Source: Treponema sp.
GTDB lineage: Bacteria > Spirochaetota > Spirochaetia > Treponematales > Treponemataceae
Direction of reading: 5' to 3'
Assembly: GCA_017453705.1 (NCBI GenBank)
Contig: JAFTEK010000074.1
Span: 1 to 12,274, forward strand
Length of the DNA: 12,274 bases
Shown here: one piece after another, positions 5,433 through 12,022 of the stretch
Numbering within the stretch: position 1 is the first letter of the stretch
How the letters are laid out: the number at the start of each line of letters is the position of its first letter
The notes under the pieces: model-generated
What the model saw: the letters and a program-made list of their open reading frames with translations, nothing else
Database searches by the model: none
What the model was told of the DNA's origin: nothing
Made by a program: the position numbers and the translations under genes

Positions 5433-7370
5433 ATGAAGTTTGAATCCACAGTTCCCAAGATACTAAGGGCGGTAGCTGCCAAGTACCCGGAAGTTCCTGC
5501 CCAGCTCTCCCACACTAAAGACGGTTCCTACAAGTCCACCAACTACCATGACCTCTTTCAGACCGCGCTGGACTTTGGCGGAGCGCTGCTGGAGATGGGG
5601 GTCAAGAGGGGAGACAAGATAGGCCTGATTGCTGATAACCGTGCCGAATGGGAACACGCGGACATGGGGCTTCTTGCGATAGGGGCGATTGATGTCCCCA
5701 GGGGCTGCGATGCCACGGAAAAAGACCTGAGATTGATACTGAGCTTTGCAGGCTGCCGCATGGTCATAACCGAAAACAACGCCCAGGTCAAGAAACTCCT
5801 GAACATCAAGGGAGATTTGCCCCTGCTTGACACCCTGATTGCATTTGACGAAGTGGACGCAGAGCAGAGGGAACAAGCCGCAAGCCTTGGGGTCAAGTTC
5901 TACCAGTTCCAGGATCTCAAGAAAAGCGGGCATGAGTGGCGCAAACGCAACATAGACGCTGTGGAAAACGAGCTGGAAAAAGGCCAGTGGGACGACCTTG
6001 CCACGATAATCTTCACATCGGGAACCACGGGCGTACCCAAGGGGGTCATGCTCTCACACGGCAACTTCATCAGCCAGCTGGACGAGGTGGACGAGAGAAT
6101 CTACTTGAACCCCGGCGAGAGGGGGCTGTGCTGCCTACCTGTCTGGCATGCCTTCCAGAGGGCGGTCGAGTACGTCATTATGTCACAGGCTGCGACAATA
6201 TGCTATTCAAAACCAATCGGTTCCGTCCTTTTGGCGGACATGAAGAACCTGAACCCTACCCTGCTTCCCGCCGTGCCCCGCGTCTTCGAGGCGATATACG
6301 ACGGCATCTGGCGCAAGATGCGCAAGGTGGGCGGGCTGACCTATGCGGTATTCCGCTTCTTTGTCAAGGTGGCCGAAATCTGGTGCGCGATGGACAGGAA
6401 GATGTTCCGCAAGCAGGCGAGGTTTGGGGCAGACCATGTGGTATTCTGGTGGTTCGTCTACATAATTCCCTGGGCACTGCTGTGGCCGGTCAAGCTGCTG
6501 GGCAAGCTCCTGGTATTCCGAAAGCTCACCGCCCTTGTCGGCACAAACTTCCGCGCGGGCATCTCTGGCGGAGGAGCATACCCCGAAGAGATAGACAAGT
6601 TCTTCTGGGCCGTGGGCATCCCGGTCGTGGAAGGCTACGGTCTTACCGAGACAGCCCCCATCGTGGCCGTCCGCCCCGTCGCCTGTCCCGTCATGCGGAC
6701 AGTAGGCACCCCAATCAGGGGCCTGCAAGCCCGCGTGGTGGATCCGGACGGCCTTATCCTGCCAGCCGGACAGAAGGGTGTGCTGCAAGTGAAAGGCCCC
6801 ACCGTGATGAAGGGCTATTACGAGCAGCCTGAGATGACCGCCAAGGTTATGACCAGCGACGGTTGGTTTGACACGGGCGACCTTGCCGTGCTCACCGTGG
6901 ACGGAGAGATACAGCTGCGCGGACGCAAGAAGGACACGATAGTTCTTCTGGGCGGAGAGAACATAGAGCCACTTCCTATAGAAGAGAAAATCAACCTGTC
7001 CCGATATATTGCTAGCAGCGTTGTATTGGGAACCAACGACAAAGGCCAGGATCAGCGTTACCTTGTCGCCTTGATACTGCCCAACCAGGAGGATATTGAA
7101 GGCTGGGCAAAGGAGAACTCCATTGGATACGCCAGCTACGAGGAACTTGCCACGAGCGATGCCGTCCACAAGCTGCTGGAAGGCGAGATTTCCGCAGCAA
7201 TAAACGTCAAGAACGGATTCAAGAGCTTTGAGAAGATAAATGATTTTGCCGTAATAACCAAGCCATTTGAGGTGGGGGTGGAGCTGTCCGCCAAGCAGGA
7301 GATGATGCGCTACCGCATCGCCGAGATATACGGAGACAAGATAGCGGAGCTATATAAAATTAAGAATTAG
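5433..7370 (+). CDS. Long-chain fatty-acid--CoA ligase (AMP-binding, ANL superfamily)
   Basis: A 645-residue, full-length adenylate-forming enzyme that makes acyl-AMP from fatty acid and ATP and then acyl-CoA, at the inner face of the membrane. Motifs: TSGTTGVPKG (residues 195-204, the ATP phosphate loop), GYGLTETAP (401-409), DTGDL (480-484, Asp contacts the ribose) and RGRKKD (496-501, the hinge before the mobile C-terminal domain). A hydrophobic insertion at about 338-365 (FVYIIPWALLWPVKLL) is typical of bacterial long-chain enzymes and suggests membrane association. AGGGG lies about 10 nt upstream of the ATG. The last codons (KIKN and stop) are contributed by an A/T-rich dispersed repeat that continues downstream, so the C-terminus may have been altered by that repeat. 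It appears monocistronic. The exact chain-length preference is not deducible. Confidence 0.95.
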   Translation: MKFESTVPKILRAVAAKYPEVPAQLSHTKDGSYKSTNYHDLFQTALDFGGALLEMGVKRGDKIGLIADNRAEWEHADMGLLAIGAIDVPRGCDATEKDLRLILSFAGCRMVITENNAQVKKLLNIKGDLPLLDTLIAFDEVDAEQREQAASLGVKFYQFQDLKKSGHEWRKRNIDAVENELEKGQWDDLATIIFTSGTTGVPKGVMLSHGNFISQLDEVDERIYLNPGERGLCCLPVWHAFQRAVEYVIMSQAATICYSKPIGSVLLADMKNLNPTLLPAVPRVFEAIYDGIWRKMRKVGGLTYAVFRFFVKVAEIWCAMDRKMFRKQARFGADHVVFWWFVYIIPWALLWPVKLLGKLLVFRKLTALVGTNFRAGISGGGAYPEEIDKFFWAVGIPVVEGYGLTETAPIVAVRPVACPVMRTVGTPIRGLQARVVDPDGLILPAGQKGVLQVKGPTVMKGYYEQPEMTAKVMTSDGWFDTGDLAVLTVDGEIQLRGRKKDTIVLLGGENIEPLPIEEKINLSRYIASSVVLGTNDKGQDQRYLVALILPNQEDIEGWAKENSIGYASYEELATSDAVHKLLEGEISAAINVKNGFKSFEKINDFAVITKPFEVGVELSAKQEMMRYRIAEIYGDKIAELYKIKN

Positions 7371-7393
7371 GAATTAAGAATTAGGAATTAGGA
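7357..7393 (+). repeat. A/T-rich AATTAAGAATTAGG repeat at the 3' end of the synthetase gene
   Basis: Three imperfect units of GAATTAGGAATTAA run from inside the last codons of the synthetase gene into the spacer. Related sequence occurs at 11836-11865 and 11998-12022. Confidence 0.6.
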
Positions 7394-7464
7394 AGAGGCG
7401 GAAGGAAAAGGCAAAAAGGCAGCGGCAGGAGGAAAAGAGACACAGCGGAAGGGGCAGGAAAAAG

Positions 7465-7545
7465 GGCTTGGCGGATGGGAACGCGGGCGGTTGTGAATGT
7501 GGCTTGGCGGATGGGAACGCGGGCGGTTGTGAATGGGGCTTGGCC
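7465..7545 (+). repeat. 36-bp tandem repeat, 2.2 copies
   Basis: A 36-bp unit starts at 7465 and recurs at 7501, with a truncated third copy at 7537 (GGCTTGGC). The first two units agree over 35 bp. The unit starts GGCTTGGCGGATGGGAACGC. There are no spacers, so this is a short tandem repeat and not CRISPR. It lies in the spacer before the 649-residue gene. Confidence 0.85.
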
Positions 7546-7578
7546 AACCCTTTACCCTGCCCTTTCTTAACTTCACCC

Positions 7579-7607
7579 TTGTTAATGCCGATGAAATAAG
7601 ATATAAT
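7579..7607 (+). promoter_or_regulatory. Probable promoter of the 649-residue gene
   Basis: TTGTTA (7579-7584), a 17-bp spacer and TATAAT (7602-7607). The expected start near 7614 falls inside the apparent Shine-Dalgarno AGGTGGGG (7610-7617), so either the true start lies slightly upstream or the leader is very short. Confidence 0.55.
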
Positions 7608-7622
7608 CTAGGTGGGGTAATT

Positions 7623-9572
7623 ATGGCTGAACCAGAAGTAACATCAAATATCTTTACATTGTTGAAGGGCTTTTCGTCCAAACAGCGAAGCGCAGTAATA
7701 GATTTCAGCGAATTCGCTGACTACGTGCGCTCTTACGCCCAGCATCACATAAACGAAAACGCCGGTTTACAAGCCTACCTGGGCAGCACCGACGAAGCAC
7801 TGGAAGGAGAGCTCAAGAAGCTGTCCAGTTCCAGGCAGATAGTCATTACCAGTAAGTCACAAGGCACACAGACCATCTTCGTCATATCATCGTTCATCGA
7901 GCAGTACGCCGACCGCTACAAGGACATAGACGTAAACATCTCCATCCCATTCCCCAATATCAACGATATTCCCAAGAACGTTCCCAACAATATCGTCACC
8001 AAAACCCAGGGTGGCGAGCAGATGATGACCTTCTTGGACGGAAAGGACTCTGGTGAAAAGACCCTGTATGCCCTGGACTTTGGCAAGGGGATACCCGACC
8101 TTTTGTTCCCGTCATCAGTGCCCGTCAACATGCTGATTAAACTCGCCCTAAAGAAACTTCAGGATTTGCTGCGCAAGGAAGAGTCGCATGACTATTTCCT
8201 TAAAAAGCTGACCAATGCCAATCCGGGCAAGGAACTGACGATAAAGAACTTCTTCCAGCATTTTGTCGCCCGCCCAGAGGACGCAATGGACGCGCTCAAG
8301 CTCAACGGAGACAACTTCTACTCCTGGAGCCAGATGTGCTACTTTATCCGCCAGGACTACAACAAACTCAAGGATTTGACGACAGAGGACATCAACATCC
8401 TGCAGTCCATATTCATCATCGAGACAACCGCCGCCTACTACAAAGCCAAGACCGCCGAAAAGACCGCAAAAGAAGCTGCCTTCAAGGAATTTGACCAAAG
8501 ACTGGCATCCCCGCCATACTACTTTAACAAAGACGACATAGACAACATGAAGGACTCACGGGGCAAGCTGCTCCTAGGTCAGTACACAAAGGAAGAACTC
8601 AACGATCATATAAAGGAGTTACATTCACCTGGTAGCGGAAACAGCCTGCCCGCCCTGCTGCTGTTCAAGCTGGACGACGGCTCCGGTTTTTTTATCCTGA
8701 AAGAGAAGGTCATGGCTGTCGTCCTGCGCCTGTGCAACGATGCCCGCGCGTTGATACGCGACGGACTTAGCAAGGAGTGGTATCTTGCGCTGAAACGCTT
8801 TGAGACCCTGCCGGAAATGAAGGAGCAGCTGGCCTTCGAAGGCTGCTTGGAGCGGGAGCTGGCCGTTGCTGACCCAATCCTGTACGCCATACTCCACGCC
8901 CACTTTCTGCCGGTCGTCGCCTTTGAAGACAGCACGCCCGGCCGCATCACTCTGTACAGGAACGGAGAGCTGGTCTCATACAGCGAACTTTTGCTTATAA
9001 GCAGGGCTGAGATTTATTCCAACGCCAAGATGAAGCTCCCATTCTACTATACAATCCCCGGCCTTTCATGGCTCATCTCACTGTTCCGCAATGCCAAGAA
9101 CAAGAAGAACAAGAAGAAAAAGGGCTACGAGACTGTCGCTGAGAAAATACTCACCGAAGACAAGGAGAAATCCGAGGCAAAACTGCACAATCTGAACGCC
9201 AACGACAAGGGTGGAATGTTATCCCGTACCAAGGCAATCAGAAACGAGGCTGCGGGTGTTGAAAGTGAGATTGTCCCGGAGAACAGCACACTGGACAGGG
9301 AGCTTGAAGGATATCTTTCCGAATGGAACGACCGTCTGGACAAACAGGCATACGAGAACCTGAGGGAAGACATTAACAGCCTGATCCGTGACTATGTGCG
9401 CAAGACCCTTAGGACGTTCAAGAACGACAATGTATCCCTTGAGCGCATCCAGAGCCTGGCCAAGTCGCTGGAAGAAACACCGTCACTGATGAAGATAAAG
9501 AACCACCCTTCACTGAGGCGTTACATAGAGCTGTACATCATCAAGCTCTTGAAAAACCTTCCGTCCAGCTAA
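7623..9572 (+). CDS. Uncharacterised 649-residue protein with C-terminal helical region
   Basis: I do not recognise a family. The ATG at 7623 (MAEPEVTSNIF) is chosen because AGGTGGGG lies 5-6 nt upstream; an in-frame ATG at 7533 would require translating through the promoter. The protein is soluble-looking and largely helical. One amphipathic to hydrophobic stretch, LPFYYTIPGLSWLISLF (about residues 472-490), is followed at once by a strongly basic patch, NKKNKKKKG (about 494-502), a layout seen in peripheral membrane anchors. The last ~140 residues are Glu/Lys/Leu-rich and could form coiled coils. Residues about 280-300 (KAKTAEKTAKEAAFKEF) are also helical and charged. No signal peptide and no catalytic motif are visible. 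It has its own promoter and terminator, and its codon use matches the neighbouring synthetase, which argues against recent transfer. Possibly a lineage-restricted cytoplasmic or membrane-associated structural protein; this is a guess. Confidence 0.85.
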   Translation: MAEPEVTSNIFTLLKGFSSKQRSAVIDFSEFADYVRSYAQHHINENAGLQAYLGSTDEALEGELKKLSSSRQIVITSKSQGTQTIFVISSFIEQYADRYKDIDVNISIPFPNINDIPKNVPNNIVTKTQGGEQMMTFLDGKDSGEKTLYALDFGKGIPDLLFPSSVPVNMLIKLALKKLQDLLRKEESHDYFLKKLTNANPGKELTIKNFFQHFVARPEDAMDALKLNGDNFYSWSQMCYFIRQDYNKLKDLTTEDINILQSIFIIETTAAYYKAKTAEKTAKEAAFKEFDQRLASPPYYFNKDDIDNMKDSRGKLLLGQYTKEELNDHIKELHSPGSGNSLPALLLFKLDDGSGFFILKEKVMAVVLRLCNDARALIRDGLSKEWYLALKRFETLPEMKEQLAFEGCLERELAVADPILYAILHAHFLPVVAFEDSTPGRITLYRNGELVSYSELLLISRAEIYSNAKMKLPFYYTIPGLSWLISLFRNAKNKKNKKKKGYETVAEKILTEDKEKSEAKLHNLNANDKGGMLSRTKAIRNEAAGVESEIVPENSTLDRELEGYLSEWNDRLDKQAYENLREDINSLIRDYVRKTLRTFKNDNVSLERIQSLAKSLEETPSLMKIKNHPSLRRYIELYIIKLLKNLPSS

Positions 9573-9577
9573 ACCAA

Positions 9578-9711
9578 GGGAAACACTGAATAATCCGAAT
9601 GCGGATTATTCAGTGTTAACTCAGAAATTCGCAAAGTTTCGTAATACAAAGGGTTACGAAACTTTGACGGAAAACGCTGATTAATGTCTCCTATATTAAT
9701 CAGCGTTTCCC
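9578..9711. mobile_element. MITE-like 134-bp element of three nested hairpins with imperfect terminal inverted repeats
   Basis: The ends are 17-bp inverted repeats with two mismatches: GGGAAACACTGAATAAT at 9578-9594 and the reverse complement of GGGAAACGCTGATTAAT at 9695-9711. Inside are three stems: 9582-9617 (16 perfect pairs, 4-nt loop), 9632-9666 (13 perfect pairs, 9-nt loop) and 9672-9708 (14 perfect pairs, 9-nt loop). The outer two stems are versions of the same motif, differing at two positions where both strands changed together. The element lies between the stop codon at 9572 and the terminator at 9731. No gene is inside. A clear target-site duplication was not found (at most AA). 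Confidence 0.65.
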
Positions 9712-9730
9712 AAGATATTTCACTGAAACC

Positions 9731-9769
9731 AAAGAGCCACACTCCCAGATGGGAATGTGGCTCTTTTTT
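9731..9769 (+). terminator. Intrinsic terminator of the 649-residue gene
   Basis: AAAGAGCCAC at 9731-9740 pairs perfectly with GTGGCTCTTT at 9757-9766, and the stem continues inward through TCCC/GGGA with one mismatch, a 15-pair stem in all. A short T-run follows. The T-run also encodes the stop codon of the decayed Rpn gene on the other strand. Confidence 0.85.
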
Positions 9770-9857
9770 ACTCCGCTGCCACTCCAGCCAGGCTCTCCAC
9801 CTGCTCAAGGGAAAGACCAGTTATCCGTGAGACCTGCTCGTGCGTAAGCGTAATACT
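9768..9857 (-). pseudogene. Rpn-family nuclease/transposase, C-terminal remnant
   Basis: On the minus strand, one frame reads LTHEQVSRITGLSLEQVESL followed by AGVAAE and a stop at 9768-9770. This is the typical end of Rpn-family (PD-(D/E)XK) recombination-promoting nucleases, and it shares a 25-bp identical stretch (TCTCCACCTGCTCAAGGGAA...) with the Rpn gene at the right edge. Upstream the frame is broken by a TGA and runs into unrelated sequence, so only the tail remains. Confidence 0.7.
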
Positions 9858-9921
9858 CACAAATCTCATTCAAATCATCTTCAGCAAACTTGGAAACTAC
9901 AAGCTCTTTACTAGCAGCCAT
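9805..9921 (-). pseudogene. Possible RelE/ParE-like toxin fragment fused to the Rpn remnant
   Basis: A 38-codon ORF starts MAASKELVVSKFAEDDLNEI and then CEYYAYARAG before ending in Rpn-derived sequence read in the wrong frame. The pattern VVSKFAEDDLNEICEYYA resembles the first helix of RelE/ParE toxins (xxxSxxAExDLxEIxxYxA). Full toxins have about 90-100 residues, so only the N-terminus would remain. Its ATG overlaps the stop of the antitoxin-like ORF by 11 bp, as in toxin-antitoxin operons. The call rests on pattern memory from a short stretch. Confidence 0.4.
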
Positions 9922-9991
9922 ATTTCCGTCTCAAATCAGCAAAGACATCAGATGCTTTTCGGCATCTCCCTTCCTTGATATTTGCAATCAT
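9911..9991 (-). pseudogene. Possible type II antitoxin C-terminal fragment (Phd/RelB-like)
   Basis: A 26-codon ORF, MIANIKEGRCRKASDVFADL then RRKYGC and stop. The end ...EGR..xAxxVFADLRRKYG resembles the C-termini of RelB/Phd-type antitoxins that wrap the toxin. The N-terminal DNA-binding part is missing, replaced upstream by the duplicated terminator sequence. GGGGGAG lies about 5 nt before the ATG, which may be chance. Confidence 0.4.
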
Positions 9992-10009
9992 AAAATCTCC
10001 CCCATACAT

Positions 10010-10042
10010 AAAAAAGACAAAAAAAGGCGGTCAGTCCCGAAG
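10010..10042. repeat. Duplicate copy of the terminator tail (33 bp)
   Basis: These 33 bp are identical to 10076-10108, 66 bp away. They carry the A-rich tract and the right half of the terminator stem (GGCGGTCAGTCCCGAAG) but not its partner arm, so this copy should not fold into the terminator. Confidence 0.85.
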
Positions 10043-10084
10043 CCGGCAAGGACGCTATGTTCGTTACCCTCACACAAAAAAGAC

Positions 10085-10119
10085 AAAAAAAGGCGGTCAG
10101 TCCCGAAGGGCTGACCGCC
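10085..10119 (-). terminator. Intrinsic terminator of the outer-membrane protein gene
   Basis: Reading the minus strand, GGCGGTCAG (10111-10119) pairs with CTGACCGCC (10092-10100), with an inner CC/GG around a TTCG-like loop, followed by seven T residues. It lies 33 bp after the stop codon. Confidence 0.93.
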
Positions 10120-10151
10120 ATCTACTCTAGATTTAAGCCGTTAGGCTAATT

Positions 10152-11699
10152 CTAGAAGTTCCACTGCCAAGAAACAGGGAAGCTGATCTGGTAAGATCCG
10201 TCTCCGTCGAAGAAGTTCACGAAGTTAACATGAACATCAAAGACATTGTTTCCAGTGGTGTAGGTGAATCCGGGCTTCAGCTTAAGAGCCAGAGCAGCCT
10301 TAGCAGCTGAAGTGGTATCCATGTTGCCGTTGCTCATCTGGCGCTTAAGAGCGGTGTAGTACTGCCAGTTCTGGCTAGCAGCGACACCCTCGTTCAACTC
10401 ACCCTTAGCATTCAAAGCAGCACGAGTATCCTCAAGGTATGTGTGTGCATAGTACAGGTCGATGAAGTTGCCGTTGATAGAAGCCATAGCCTCAGTCAAA
10501 TCCCTGTCATCCTCTTCGGTTCCGTGATGAGCGTTGGTTCCAAGGTCAAGAGCGACACCAACGAGCATGTCAACGTTGAACTTTCCAGGAACCAGAGCGT
10601 AAGCAACCTTAGCACCAGCATAAGCATCATAGATTGACTGCTTCTTGCTCATGTTGTACATGGCATCAGCTGCAACAGTCAAGTCACCAGCAACGAACTG
10701 GACAGATCCAGCAACAGCCTGCCTACCACGGATGTTGATAAGTCCATCATCGAATACATCAAGGAAGCTGACGTTGTTCTCAGCAAAGTTGTATCCCAAG
10801 GTAGCAGACAAAGCACCCATGTTCAAACCGGCATAGATACCATACTGGCGGTATCCAGCGTTGATGACATCGTTAATCTTGACACCTGCGCTGACAAGTC
10901 CAGAAGACAAGGTGTACTCAGCACCCAAGTCAACGCGGAACCTGTAGTGACCGCTGTAAGTTCCAGTGCGGGGATAGCCGACATTTCCATTAGCAACAAC
11001 CCACTCATCCTCAACCTCAGCATCCATGTAGTTGGGTGAAGAGCTGATGGAGAATCCGAAGGGGATAGCACCGCTAATCTTAAGTCCGTCAATCGGCTTG
11101 GTGATGATGGCAAATCCGTCAGATCCAAGATCCTGAGCACCCCAGTTAGCATCGCGAGCATAGAGCTTTGAACCCTTGATGCTGTCGCCTTCGCTCAACA
11201 GGAAGTCAACGATATCAAAGGGAGTAAAGCGGAAGCCCCAGTCGAGGCCCCAGTAGTTCCATGCCAAGTCATCAGAATTCAGAGCACCAGCTGCGTCAGC
11301 ATTTGCACCAGCAGGAATATTGGTGTTGAGGTAGGTCTCTTTCAACCTAGCACCCAAGTCAAAGCTATTACCATGGCCAGTCTTGCTTGAGTCAGCGGCA
11401 CCGTCATAGTAGTTCTCGTTGACATCCTTGATTCCGAACTTTGGCTCAAGAGAGAAGGCAATCTTCTCGCTTGCGAAAGCAACGTGAATCTGATCATAGA
11501 TACCAGCGAACTCAGAGCGCCAGTTAGTATCCTTGTCTTCCTTGTGGGCGTTTCCAGTCACTTTGACAACATCAGATCCAATCTTGTTCCAAAAGCTGAA
11601 ACCCTGAGGCAGACCGTAATCCTGGGTAGCCTGAGCAAAGGCACCAGCGGTTGCCAAGAGCGCGGCACCGGCAAGTGCCACAAACTTTGTAATCTTCAT
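10152..11699 (-). CDS. Outer-membrane beta-barrel (porin-like) protein, likely spirochaetal
   Basis: A 515-residue exported protein. The Sec signal peptide MKITKFVALAGAALLATAGA is followed by FAQ, with likely cleavage after AFA (about residue 22). The mature part alternates polar and hydrophobic residues in many beta-strand-like stretches rich in Gly, Asn, Asp and Tyr, has no long hydrophobic helix, and ends in SYQISFPVSWQWNF: a terminal Phe with alternating aromatic residues is the classic outer-membrane assembly signal. AGGAG lies 5 nt before the ATG. A strong promoter with A/T tracts, a good terminator, and T-ending codons such as GCT and GTT suggest high expression. It resembles abundant treponemal outer-membrane proteins in general features, but I cannot name the family. 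It probably serves as a porin or adhesin at the cell surface. Confidence 0.87.
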   Translation of the reverse strand: MKITKFVALAGAALLATAGAFAQATQDYGLPQGFSFWNKIGSDVVKVTGNAHKEDKDTNWRSEFAGIYDQIHVAFASEKIAFSLEPKFGIKDVNENYYDGAADSSKTGHGNSFDLGARLKETYLNTNIPAGANADAAGALNSDDLAWNYWGLDWGFRFTPFDIVDFLLSEGDSIKGSKLYARDANWGAQDLGSDGFAIITKPIDGLKISGAIPFGFSISSSPNYMDAEVEDEWVVANGNVGYPRTGTYSGHYRFRVDLGAEYTLSSGLVSAGVKINDVINAGYRQYGIYAGLNMGALSATLGYNFAENNVSFLDVFDDGLINIRGRQAVAGSVQFVAGDLTVAADAMYNMSKKQSIYDAYAGAKVAYALVPGKFNVDMLVGVALDLGTNAHHGTEEDDRDLTEAMASINGNFIDLYYAHTYLEDTRAALNAKGELNEGVAASQNWQYYTALKRQMSNGNMDTTSAAKAALALKLKPGFTYTTGNNVFDVHVNFVNFFDGDGSYQISFPVSWQWNF

Positions 11700-11739
11700 A
11701 TAAACTCCTTTTATGACCCTTGCGGGCCAACTAAAACCA

Positions 11740-11768
11740 ACTTTACTTCATTCTCGGAACAATGTCAA
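11740..11768 (-). promoter_or_regulatory. Strong promoter of the outer-membrane protein gene, with UP-like A/T tracts
   Basis: Minus strand: perfect TTGACA (11763-11768), 17-bp spacer, TAAAGT (11740-11745). Just upstream (11772-11797) lie runs of nine A/T and six T bases resembling an UP element. The expected start near 11733 gives a leader of about 34 nt with AGGAG. Confidence 0.78.
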
Positions 11769-11835
11769 GCTTTTTAGAAAAAAAAATGTAGTTTTTTACA
11801 ACAAACATCTTTAACAAAAGTAACACAAAAAAATT

Positions 11836-12022
11836 AAAAATTTAGAATTAAAAATTAAGAATTCTGCATCCCCAAGTCCGCAAAAGTGCCAAAAGTTGGA
11901 AAACTGCAAAAGCTACGCTGTATACAGCGGTCATTGCTGACAGAAAACACTGCATTTAGTGCGTGCTTTTGTCTCTTGTACTTTCGCAGAGCGAATCATT
12001 CTTCATTCTTAATTCTTAATTT
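11836..12022. repeat. A/T-rich region flanked by inverted AATTAAGAATT repeats
   Basis: No gene is seen between the outer-membrane protein promoter and the Rpn gene. Left flank 11836-11865 (AAAATTAAGAATT and relatives) is inverted relative to right flank 11998-12022 (AATTCTTAATTT). Between them is a perfect 14-bp palindrome, CGCTGTATACAGCG (11916-11929), and an imperfect hairpin near 11941-11974 around GCATTT. It may be a decayed small non-coding element. Confidence 0.45.

Noticed and set aside
5936..7169. Long ORFs in other frames of the acyl-CoA synthetase gene (plus 5936-6832, minus 6207-7169)
   Set aside because: Low-complexity Arg/Gly/His-rich products typical of shadow frames of a GC-rich gene; the synthetase motifs are unambiguous.
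7465..7545. CRISPR array suggested by the 36-bp repeat length
   Set aside because: The units are directly adjacent with no spacers, and no cas genes are present.
9569..9808. Minus-strand 79-codon ORF across the hairpin element
   Set aside because: It runs through the terminator and three hairpins, and no start signal or homology is seen.
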